From: Onchocerca volvulus
Taxonomy: Eukaryota; Nematoda; Chromadorea; Rhabditida; Onchocercidae
Assembly: GCA_000499405.2 (NCBI GenBank)
Contig: HG738139.1
Span: 15,662,858-15,726,857 of the forward strand
Reading direction: 5' to 3'
DNA: 64,000 nucleotides
Under the pieces are notes generated by a model. The model searched no databases. It worked only from the letters and a program-made list of their open reading frames with translations, and was not told where the DNA came from. This document shows, in pieces, positions 52,504-62,880 of the stretch (positions are counted from its first letter, which is position 1; each line of letters starts with the position of its first letter). The position numbers and the translations under genes are program-made.

Positions 52504-52993
52504 AAATTTTTCGCTTCACTTCATTTAATTTTTAGCTACATATCCTGTATTTATTTTTCAGCAAAAAGGCTATAAAGAAATATTGATCATTAAATATGAA
52601 TATAGTAATTATTATAAAATTAAAAAGTTGCTAAGAAGTTTTGCTCAAACAAAATCCTTCTTCTAATGCATCACAAAAAAGAATGAAAAAATTGAGAACT
52701 TTCTTTGAATATCACATAAATCAAATCCCTCCCTTTAAATATAACTAATCAACCAACTTAAAAAACCAATCAAAATTAGCAAATGATGAAGCAAATTTAA
52801 TGGATTGTCGAAACAATCACAAGTTAAAGTTTTAATTAAGAAATGTGACTTTACTTAATAAGTTTGATTAAGTAAACAACTTTCAAGCAAAGGAACATAT
52901 AAATTCCACTTTTTGACACTATCATTTTCCTTTTTTCTTTTATATGATGTCATATTTGGAGAAAAAAATGAAAAAAGTTACAACTTTTTATTA
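52504..52993. other. spacer between the venom-allergen-like gene and the transposon cluster
   Basis: AT-rich. It probably includes the 3' UTR of the preceding gene. No feature recognised. Confidence 0.45.
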
Positions 52994-54143
52994 TCATAAA
53001 ATATGTGTAGAGATACTGCAAAAATCGGAAACCATTGAGAACTTTTCAATTTTTTTTTTAGGCATAATTTTGGCAATTTCATGCTTTTTGAGAAATTAAT
53101 GGAATCTGAAATAGAAAATGCAAAATATTTCCGCATATAATTTTTTAGACAACAAAGAGATCAATTTATTGTATAATTCAAAAGAAACATGAAAATTATA
53201 AAATATTGATTGCAGGCGTATTTATTAATCAACAATCATAACGGCATGATATTGACAGATTTAAAATGATTAAAAAGCGCTTAAAAATAAAAAGAATGTT
53301 TGGAGTTAAACGAAATTTTATTCTATAATTTTCTATTTGATTTTTTAATGTTGATTTCATTTAATTTCAGAATTTTCGATTTATATTTGATTCGTAAATT
53401 TTATTTCAATTTGTATTCAATAAATTCATTAAAAAAAAGAATTTTATAAATTTAATTTATATTTAATCGTACAGAAATTCTAAAGTGAAAAAAAATATTG
53501 ACAAAGTATCAAATTTCGTATTAACAAGCCTATTATTGTACTGTCGCATATGATAATGATAAATTTCTAACAAAACTCGAAAAGAAAAACAAAAAATTTC
53601 AGAAGAGCGATGTCTCAGTTAACAGTGCGATTTTTAAATAAAAATACAGTGTCAATTAATGGGAAAAAAACTTTCATAGATAAAAGAATTGAAAACTATG
53701 AAAGCGAAAAGAAGAAATGTTGAGAAATTCCAACTATCAAGCATATTTTTGTCATTTTTTTTTCTTATTTCATAAGTGATCATTGTTCATCTTATTAATG
53801 ACTGATACTTTTGCTTAATGAATGATGAAAATGGTACAGCATGAAGTGCTAATAACCTTTTTTATTTCAGCGGACACTGTATTGATGCCATTAACACAAG
53901 ATGCTTAAATCAATAATCAAACAACTGTTGCACTTACTATTTTCTGTTTACTTTTCTAATCTATTTTATTATTTTTAGTTTTGGATAATGAAATAATTTA
54001 TTGTCATCATTTTAGCTATTTTTTTCTATTTCAAATTCCATTAATTTCTCAAAAAGTATGAATTTGCCAAAATTTCGTAAAAAAAAATTTGAAAAATTTT
54101 CAGATGTTTTGATTTTTGCAGTTTCTCTACGCATATTTTATAA
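52994..54143. mobile_element. 1.15-kb element with about 120-bp inverted repeats
   Basis: The left arm 52994-53119 and the right arm 54020-54143 are reverse complements of each other with modest divergence. Both contain, on one strand or the other, ctttttgagaaattaatgga, the run tgcaaaaatc and an ataaaatatg end. The roughly 0.9 kb between them has no transposase-like open frame, so this looks like a non-autonomous inverted-repeat element (MITE-like or fold-back). No clear target-site duplication was seen. An unpaired splice-acceptor-like exon at 53871 lies inside it. The right arm ends only 37 nt before the Helitron-type hairpin. Confidence 0.7.
53871..53916 (+). other. possible alternative terminal exon for the venom-allergen-like gene
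   Basis: A strong acceptor (tttatttcag) is followed by a short open stretch encoding GHCIDAINTRCLNQ and a stop. Its phase fits the donor at 52184, so exon 5 could join to it and give a different Cys-containing C-terminus. It sits within the inverted-repeat element. The match in phase has a one-in-three chance of being accidental. Confidence 0.25.
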
Positions 54144-54212
54144 CTAGCTAGACTCGGCTCGATCTAGCTAATCAATGCTGCCGACATGCTTCGCATGTCC
54201 GGCTCCAGCTAG
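54144..54212 (+). mobile_element. Helitron-type 3' terminus (hairpin plus CTAG)
   Basis: A GC-rich hairpin at 54180-54203 (GCCGACATGC, loop TTC, GCATGTCCGGC with a one-base bulge) is followed by TCCAG and then CTAG at 54209-54212. A short GC-rich palindrome a few bases before CTRR is the defining 3' end of Helitrons. The spacer here is 5 nt, at or just below the short end of the usual range. The body of the element upstream was not identified. Confidence 0.7.
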
Positions 54213-55650
54213 TCTATATAAATTAAAATGTCAATATCCGTTTGTTCAAAATCTTAAACCTCCAAAAATTCTTAAATACGCGCCTTATCTATATTAATTC
54301 AAAATCTTAGATATCGAAAAGTCCATACTAGTTGTTTAAAAATTTTGACACAACATTGTATACGAATGCGCGCACTTTTTTATACAGGCGTTTCTGTAGC
54401 TCAGTCTGACAGAGAAGAATGCTATTGAGAAGATTTTATTGACTGATGAAGAGTGATTCGTCGTAACAGTTATCAGAAAACATCCAGGCAAATTGATCTT
54501 TGGGTTATTCTTTCCTTTGTCGCTGATATAGAAGAATATTATTCAAGTGAGCGTAGGATTGTTGCTACTGTCACGTGTCACTTTGAATTGTCAAACTGGA
54601 ACTCTTGGAGTTCCGAACTGTTGCTGCTGCTGCATCTACGTGTTTATCTGTGAATGAGATTTGGTGGCAAACATGTCTGTTGTCTCTTTGTAACTATGTT
54701 TATGTTGTTTCCTTTGTAACTCTGTAACTTTAGCATTTCTTGATCAGCGTCAAATACGACTCCGTTTCTAGCAGTCACGCAATTATGCTCGCTCTGCATT
54801 CCGGTATAACCCAGCTGGTGATTATAGTTTGGGTCCGCATGTTCTTATCAACATTATGACTGAAGTATGACCTTATTGCAAGCTCTAGAATTCAATGGAG
54901 AAATGAAAGAAATGTGTTGCACCGCGGAAAAATTAAACTATCTCAACTCGAAGAACTACCAGAGCATTGAAAAGCTTTGCTTGTCGGATATACCGCCGAA
55001 TCAAAGCCTTTCTCATCTAAAATCAGAAATTAAAAACTCGTGCTTCCAAATGACATCGTTCCGCGCAGAAATCGTAGCAACACAATTCATGCCAACTTGC
55101 AAAGTGAAAAGACAAATTTATCATAAAGTCCTCTTCCTGCTTCTGCTGCCAGATGATCAGCATAAATTCCTACAGATGTATTTCACCGGTGATATCAATG
55201 ATGAAATGCACGCTACAGAATTCGCACCGACACGAAATTCAATGCACGCTATGGAATCCGTACCCACATAGAAAGATCCGTCGTTTCCCAATTGCAACAA
55301 ATTCTTCACGAAAAAAACAATTTAAATAAATAAGAAATGCAGCATAATGAATAGCATAATTCATACAGATTAATGATTCGAGAGAATGAAGACAATTACA
55401 TTCTGAATGCCGTCAGTTGTTTCACCAATTGTAGATATGTATTCAAAAATTGAAACAGAATGTTTGATATTCGTCCGTCTGAATTAGATCAAGCTTCGTT
55501 CTGAAGAATACACTTATTTGTGAGATGCAGTTGTAAATGACGGCAATACAACTAGCACCGAAGGACTAGATTTTGCCATTTTCATATGCAGGCAGTCCAC
55601 ATCATATGCATGAGTACGCTCAAGATGAAGTTGCACAGGTTCGTCACTAC
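54213..55650 (+). mobile_element. Helitron with decayed Rep/helicase coding region, 3' part lost
   Basis: The element begins TCTATATAAATTAAAATG, a classical Helitron 5' end (TC plus AT-rich start, then gttTGTTC-like sequence). From about 54780 it reads, through several stops and frameshifts, as the N-terminal part of a Helitron Rep/helicase protein. Blocks in order are YNPAGDYSLGPHVLI with MTEV, ALEFNGEMKEMCC, SCFQMTSFRAE, FMPTCKVKRQIYHKV, LLPDDQHKFLQMYFTGD, VVSQLQQILHEKN, SYRLMIRENEDN and CRQLFHQL, and then frameshifted remnants to about 55540. The longest intact stretch is 54867-55271. The rolling-circle nuclease (HxH and YxxxY) and the SF1 helicase were not found, so the copy is truncated and dead. 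A pair of 33-36-nt direct repeats at about 55206-55267 interrupts the frame. Confidence 0.85.
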
Positions 55651-57840
55651 GGGTTTTCAGATGTGTAGTTATTCAATTAAATCAGCATAAAAATTGAGCC
55701 AAAATTTTTGAAACTTTCATAAGAAACTATAATTGTTTTTTTATTTTTAGTGAATTGAGGCTATTTCAATTTGTAGATTTGTAAAAAATAAATAATGGAA
55801 TAACAAAATTGTTCAAGGAAACATTATAAATTAGGTATCTTCCAATAAAAATGTGATTATTTGTTAATTAAGCAATTATTGACCGAAAAAATTTGAAATA
55901 AACAAAAATATGAAAAATCTATAACAGTTTTCTGCAAACAGGTAAATCATGGCGAAATTTATTTTCTCGAAAATAATTGCGGCTAAGATCATTTGCTGGT
56001 GGCTTCTTGGATTTTTAATCCATCCTCATATAATGTACTGCTTCATTACACGTCAATTATACGGTTTTACGTATGCTAAGATACGTAAATAGGCATTTTT
56101 TATAATCTACTATGCGAGCAATATCTTACTATATTCAGATTTAAGAAAAATAGCTGCTTTATTAGTTTATCCTCAGTTTCTTTCTTTCTTTTTCTCTTTT
56201 GATGTTGATTTAAAAAATATTCAAAAAACTTGAAATTTGGAAACTTAATCTATGTTGCAATACTACATCATCGAGGCGACAATGTTATGTAATAATCATA
56301 TGGAAAAATGCTGGAATTTAAATTAAAATGAAGAAATAATCGTTTTTACGTGAATTCCCGCCTTTCATACGGAAGAATGTTATTAAACACAATGAATTGA
56401 TTATTGAAAAGTCTGTTGATCTTTTTTCGTTTCGAAGTATCACCAAGTTGAAAACATGATAGAGGAAAAGCTGTCAACTATTTTATTAGCTTTGAAAAGT
56501 GATTATATTTTGATCATTCAGTAATAATTAATGGTTATTTTAAAATCATTTCATCGCTTATTGCAATAGCCATTATTTCATTTTATATTTGTTATCTATC
56601 TTTTTAACTACTTGAAATTGATATAAAATTTTCTAATGCTTCTTCGATTAAACGAAAAGTATGAAAATAAGCAAAAATAAACTATAAATTATCGATTAAT
56701 TAAAAAAATAGACATTCGATCTAAATAGATATTTGTGCTTTTTTTTTTGTTAATTAGCATTGCTTAAATCTGAAATGTTTTTTAATGCTTAAGAATATTT
56801 TGATAAGAAAATAAAAATAATTTCAGCATCAAATTTTTAAGCTAATTTAAGGTGAAAGGTCAATCCTTTACTTCCCATCTTACACTTTTTACGCTTGAAT
56901 CATCTGTCAAAGATTGAGATACAGCAACAAGTGAAGTGAGGAAATAGATAGGTCATGGTCAGAGAGTCAAAGAGAGGTATGCAAAATAAAAAAACAATCC
57001 GAAGTTCTGCCTCCTATCAAATATTGAGCTGACCACTACATCAGTTGATCGACCTCTTAGCCGCCGTCCACTCCTCCTCGTGCCCTCCAATTTCCACAAA
57101 CTTCCACGAAGTTAACTTTATTTTCCCCTTCAAAGTAAAATTTTAATTTTTTCAAGTTATCGTTGTCAATTAAGAATCGCAACTTGTGCGAATAATTTTT
57201 TACAAGGTTCCAACTCCGTTTTGTGTGTTACAGTAATCTGCTGATCAAGTGGTTAAGAGAAAATTTGCTTAGCTGATGACTAATTTAATCAAGCCGATTA
57301 TTTCCTATTTCTATTTTATCAATTTCTAAATCAATTTCTTCCTATTAATTTCTAAGTCAAATTGCTTAAAGACAATGTAAGAAAAGTGATCACTGGTTGG
57401 TTGATTTTAAATAATTGCTAAATCATCTATGGTTTGTTTGAATAAAAGTTCAGGACACTTCTTGATCATGAATTTCTCCTGTGGAAAACTTAGACCGCAT
57501 GATATATAGAAGATGATAAATGTAATATTTTACTCATTTCAATCATTAATTGAAGTTTGTTGTGATTAACTTTCCATTCGTTTTATCCTTTCATCTTCCC
57601 ATTAATTTTTTTCCATCTACCAATAGTTGTATAATTAAATTAATAAGTGCCTGTTCTAATTTTTCAATTATTTTTATATTTAATTGTGTGATAATAAAAA
57701 GATTAGTTGGCAAATTTTTCTGCCTGCAAAAAATTTCCATCAACTATCCCAAATTATAGATATCAAAAATATTATGACAAATCTCTCTAAACTTTCTTTT
57801 TCATAATTTGCACAGAAAAAAAAAAAAAAAAAAAAAAAAA
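55651..57840. other. intergenic; scraps of the fold-back family near 57000
   Basis: No exon supported. 57000-57110 carries a GC-richer segment (gagctgaccactacatcag, then a ccgccgtccactcctcctc stretch) that matches part of the fold-back arm near 58265-58335. A 25-nt poly-A at 57816-57840 immediately precedes the fold-back arm. Confidence 0.5.
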
Positions 57841-59132
57841 GATATCGCTGTAAAAGATGTCAACTATTGGAGGGAAACTCCATGTTCAACATTGACCACT
57901 GTCCACTACTACATTTCGAGCAGTAGACTGACCTCCAGAAATTCATCTTTCTCTTTTAACTTTTCAAGATCTTGTTTTCTTTTTGCTTTGATGAAAAACA
58001 TTTCAATTGCAGTGAATTTCATATTTGCATTTTTTATTTTATTTGGTCTCAAAAATTTCATTTTTTTCAAATTTTTACAAAACTTCTTGATTAAGATTAA
58101 TTTTGCATATTGAATGGAACTGTCAGAGAATCAATTGGAGCAGAGAGTGAATGAGAAAGCATAGAAGTAGTGGTCAAGGAATGGCAGAGAGCCATGGACT
58201 GCAAGAAAAAAACAAATAGAAAGGGCGCTGCCCTCTGGCTACACAATAAATGCATTCTGTTCGTTGAGCTGACCACTATTACTACTACTATTACTACATC
58301 AGCTGACCGATTAGCAAGCCGTTGTCCACTCTCTCCCGCTTCATCTTCTCTTTTATAGATCAGAAAATTGGCAGAGTTCAAAGTTGAGAAGCTCCCTGGA
58401 AGAGATGGATTAGATAAAAATCCTCACTCTCACTTAAAATACTAACGAAATGACTCCCTTCTCCACCCACGCCTTCTTTAACCTTTCACCTCGACCTCTT
58501 CAGGTCATCTTTTTCCGTTTATTCACTTTGCTTTTCGAATGAATTAATGCAAGTTCGCATAACGAAGTGCGATTCGCAAAGAAAAAAAAATGATTGAAAG
58601 CATTTTGGTACTTTCCCTCTTCCACGCACACTAATCAGAGAAGACTGAGTGGAAAGGAGTAGTGGACGATGGCTCGCTGATGATCGGTCAGCTGATTTAG
58701 TGGTCAGTTCAGCAGCATAGTGCATTTATTGTGTAGCCAGAGGGCAGCGCCTTTTCTATTTGTTTTTTTCTTGCAGTCCATCCTCTGGCTTCCTGCCGCT
58801 CTTTGACCACTACTTCTATGCTTTCTCATTCATTCTCTGTTCCAACTAACTCTCTGACAGTTCCATTCAATATGCAAAATTTAGTTCAATCAAGAAGTTT
58901 TATAAAAATTTGAAAAAAATGAAATTTTCGAGACAAAATTGAATAAAAAGTGAAAAAATGAAACTCACTGCAATTGAAATTGTTTCTCATCAAAGCAAAA
59001 AGAAAAAAAAGATATTGAAAGGTTAAAAGAGAAAGATGAATTTCTGGAGGTCAATATATTGCTCGAAATGTAGTAGTGGACAGTGGTCAGTGATTTAGTT
59101 GAATATAGAATTTCCCTTCATAATTGATATCT
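57841..59132. mobile_element. 1.3-kb fold-back element with arms of about 500 bp
   Basis: 57841-58345 and 58640-59132 are long imperfect inverted repeats. Both arms start at gatatc, then share ctgtccactactacatttcg, a cctccagaaattcatctttc block, ttgcatattgaatggaactg, gggcgctgccctctggctac (or its complement) and the block cagctgaccgat. About 295 bp of unpaired spacer lies between them. No transposase-like protein is encoded; open frames across it mirror each other on opposite strands. It is flanked by poly-A at 57816. It could be a fold-back transposon, a segmental inverted duplication, or a source of double-stranded RNA. Confidence 0.8.
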
Positions 59133-60935
59133 TTGATGTGTTTTTTTTTTCTTTATAAACGATGAAGAAGAGGGATTGTGAAAATATTTTTAAATTTATT
59201 AGTAATCTGCATGGAGAAAATTTTTTTTTCCCATGGATTCATTACTGGTTAAATGTCTTTATCAGTTCTAGTCTTAGAAGTTCGTTCAAAGGAAGAGATC
59301 AGTATACTTGAAGCTAAAAATTACTAATTTATCGTGGAATCACCCTTCATCCTCGATTCCGATCAAACGAACTTGGCATTTTTTAACTTTTGAAAAATGA
59401 AATAGCTTAATTTTTTTCCCCTTTTGTAGTTAATGCCTTCTGAGATAGCTTATAGTCGATTAAGATTTTTTATTCAATCATCGAGAATTTTCTCCCGAAA
59501 AATTACATTTCATCACAAAGTCCTTCTTAATTTCATTGATACTTTCACTGATGAAATTAATTGCTTCATGTAGAGAATGTTTTTCCTTTCCCTCCCCTAC
59601 AAAAATTATTCGTGATGTGATGAAGTGACCAATGATGGAAAGAAATGAAAATGTAGAGAGATGGACAGAAGAAAAGGTCGAAGGTCTCTTACAACCTCTG
59701 TCCACTCTCTCCCGCCTCCCCATTTTATTGCCAAAAAAAAAAAACCGACCATCGCTGTCAGCGATGTCAACCATGGAAAGACCAAAACATACGAGTTGTA
59801 GTTGATCATCTCTACTACTACATCGCCAGCAGCAAGCTTAACTTTAGCGATAGCCTCTTTTTTGACCTCAACCTCCGACCTTCCATCATCATCCTTTCTT
59901 TTTTGCTTTTCTGACACACTAAGAGTTTTTGTATGATCTTTTGTTTCTTCCCCTTTCATTTTCAATTTAATTCCAAAAATTTTGCTTTTCTCAAATTTTA
60001 TAAAACTTTCTGTTCAAATTCTTTACCATAAAGTGGCCTATGAAATTTGACTATTCCTAGAATAAAAATTCAAGTCTTGCGGAAAAAAATTCAACGAAAT
60101 TCTAATTAAAATAAAGCATTGAGTTTCTTTAATTAAGCTCGTTGCTCAGTTACGATCATTTCGCTCACTTCTGAAAAATAATTATCGAAGGTACTTGGAC
60201 CATCTACATCTAATTTAAATTGTATTTTGCAAAAATTAGATTTTAAACGAATTCTCAAATTTGTTATAAATTTGTTAGAATGATAGATTGTCATAAATAA
60301 TTAAACAATAACAGTAGCAAGTTGCATTAAACTCATTCAGAAATAAATTCTTCCAAATTTTAAAATTAATGTAATGTTTGGAAATTTTTAAATCCACAAG
60401 ATATTCACTGTTTTTGCTTTCGAACGGCATTTGTTTTTTAGCTTAGCTTAATTAATTGATCATTTGGAAAGACCAATAATTCATTCCTTTTTTTTTTAAA
60501 TCAATGTTAAATTTACGGAAATATTTTTTAAAGATTAGAATTAGCAATCACCTTATGATAACGAAATAGATAATGAATGCATTTTCTCGGAGAAAAAAAT
60601 AGGTAAATCGACTATCTTCAATGAAATTTCGAAAATAAAAAGTTAGTAAGATGACGATGTTAAGGAAATATATCATTAATCCCGTTAATCATATTTCAGT
60701 TTCAGAATTTGGTCAGATATCTATTTTTTTTTTTAAACAAATCTTCTTAGATATCTAATAAGAATGATTTTTAGTGATGCAAGCATTATAATGCATATAG
60801 TAAAAAAAACAAAGTTTCATTTTTTTTTTGTTATTGTTATAATCATCGCTTCCTGCGGTTGTTTTTCTATTCGTGTAGCAATTTTCATGTGAAAAATTGA
60901 AAAATACCTTAGAGTTAATTTAATTACAGTTTAAA
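59133..60935. other. intergenic; upstream region of the CtBP-motif gene
   Basis: Apart from the arm copy at 59731-59960, nothing is recognised. The candidate trans-splice acceptor taattacag ends at 60929, six bases before the start codon of the next gene. Confidence 0.5.
59731..59960. repeat. diverged direct copy of the fold-back arm start
   Basis: After a 12-nt poly-A, the stretch atcgctgtcagcgatgtcaa parallels 57841 onward (atcgctgtaaaagatgtcaa). It continues with a matching series (ctactactacatcg, gacctc, ttttgcttttctga). It keeps the same order and orientation as the left arm, so it is a third, older arm copy. Confidence 0.6.
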
Positions 60936-62880
60936 ATGGCATCATTGAAATATACAGATGAAACACAGAAACCATTTCCTACCACAGTTCGACAGTATGC
61001 GAAAAAAGCTGGAAATGCTTATATCGGGGTAAACAATGAATAAGTATTTGAAACTGACCAAATTTATCACAATTTTTAATCTCTCCGGAAAATATAAAAT
61101 AACAATTGAAATGAGGCGATAATTGCAAGCATATTAAATGTGTATGAATTTTGCAGAATGAAACGATTATGGAAATAAAAAGTCAAGAAATGGAAGAGAA
61201 AAGGATTGATGAATCTAAATCGTCGATGCAAGCTGAATCGTGTGCTGCAACTGCAGAATTGCAAACAATTGAGCAAGTAAGAAATGGAGAGAATAAAGAT
61301 GGAAGTGCGGTAGAAGCTGCTGCAAAGAAGGCATTGATGAAACAAACTAAAAATGGAATGGAAACTACTGGTAATGACAATAATACCTATAAAGGTATCA
61401 TTTTTTGACAATTGAAATTGCATTGGATTGTATCTAAACGAAGTTTTATTTTTGTTTGAATGAGAAAACAGCAAAGGATTACGGTAGCGAATACAGCTTG
61501 TTGATCAGATACACTCAAATGTGGCAAAATTCAATTGGTAAAATCAATTACAACGAAAATTACTCCGTGACATCACATTCTGCGACATTTTGATTGTTGT
61601 TATGTTTCGAATCAATTGAAAAAGCTTATACTAAATTGAAAATTGAAATTTGTCATTGTTTAATATAGCAAAAATCAAAAAAAAAAAAAAAAATTGAAAA
61701 AATTTCAGTAAATGAACTTCATAAAATGGCAATTGAAAATGGTTTGCGTCATAAGAAACGTAAGCCAGAGTCTGTTCGACGTATAATCCGTAAGCAACTA
61801 ATGCTTTCTTTTTTTTTTTGGAAACGAACACTTCAGATGATCAGAAAAATTCTCGTTTATAAACGAGAATATTTTTAGAATGCAATACCGAGCAAAGTGG
61901 AAGTGAAGGTGATACGAAAATTGCTATACAGCTATACTTTGATAAGATCAACGAAGAGCCTATTGATTTAAGCAAGAGAAATGATTTAAACAATAAAAAT
62001 GGACAAGATCAAAAATTGAACAAACAATCTGATTTAGCGATATCAGGTGAACAGAATCACGGGGAAATGTCTTGTGAGCGAAATGGTGAAGACATTCATA
62101 GGCCGGGAAATGGTAAGAAGTTGATAATCTGTTTGTGGTACTCGAAGGAATTTATTTTGGAGAATTCAATCTTTCCAATCCTTATCCTCTTCAAATTCTG
62201 AATCTGTTCTTGGAGAAATTCTGATTCAAAAATATGAAATCATTGCTTTAGCCTCAACAAATGTTAAACGAAAACGATGTGAATCGAAATTATTGAATCT
62301 CAATCAACGTTATGGCAACAGGACGTTCTCGACATTTTTACCAGAAGAGCAAGAAGAACTACGACGTGAAGCTTCACATATTTGCGATGGGGCTACATTT
62401 CGAAGGTGTTGTTTATTTTTGTAGCGAAAAATATAGTTTAAATTGAAAATTACATGATCTTAAAAAAATATTAAAATATTACTATTTTCATCAATTATCA
62501 TAAATTTTAACTTTTTTTTTCATATTTTCAGCTTCGCTGAATTTGAAAAGTATTTTGAAGCATACAAAATTGTTGGAAATAATCCTTATCGTGTAGCAAG
62601 TTCGGAGGTACTTCGAGACGGTGAAGGGAGAGTTATCGAACGATTTAAATATAAATATATTGTTTTTCATTGTGCTCATTACGGAAGTCCACGTAAAAGA
62701 GGTCACTTTAATTTTTTTTCTTTCCTCATGACAATTTTTCAAAATTTAAAAGATATTGGCAGCTCAAAATTTCTGAAATAAAATCAGTAACTGTTTAATT
62801 CCCTTGACCGCTAATTATAATTTAGTATTTGATTTCTAAAAAATCTTACAGTAAAACGAAAAAATATGTGTAAGATCTAG
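60936..62880 (+). CDS. probable nuclear regulator with CtBP-binding motif and ZSWIM3-N-like domain
   Basis: Exons: 60936-61028, 61157-61370, 61472-61537, 61709-61789, 61879-62112, 62252-62405, 62532-62701 and a candidate last exon 62852-62880. All phases agree, giving 1041 nt, 346 aa. The ATG lies 6 nt after the acceptor taattacag, as for a trans-spliced transcript. The protein is hydrophilic and mostly low complexity, with basic clusters (HKKRKPESVRR, NVKRKRCESK). Residues 179-185 read PIDLSKR, matching the PxDLSxK/R consensus bound by CtBP co-repressors. The C-terminus from about residue 281 (EFEKYFEAYKI, NPYRVASSE, YIVFHCAHYGSPRKR) resembles the N-terminal domain of ZSWIM3-like/FAR1-related proteins. 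The tiny last exon ends that domain abruptly; the real continuation may be elsewhere, possibly beyond the window. The role as a transcription regulator is inference. Confidence 0.75.

Noticed and set aside
58097..58725. Open frames on both strands in the fold-back element
   Set aside because: Each is mirrored in the opposite arm, so they arise from the inverted repeat and not from a protein-coding gene.
61076..61474. 132-codon minus-strand open frame
   Set aside because: It is the antisense shadow of exon 2 of the CtBP-motif gene, whose splice sites and phases are consistent.
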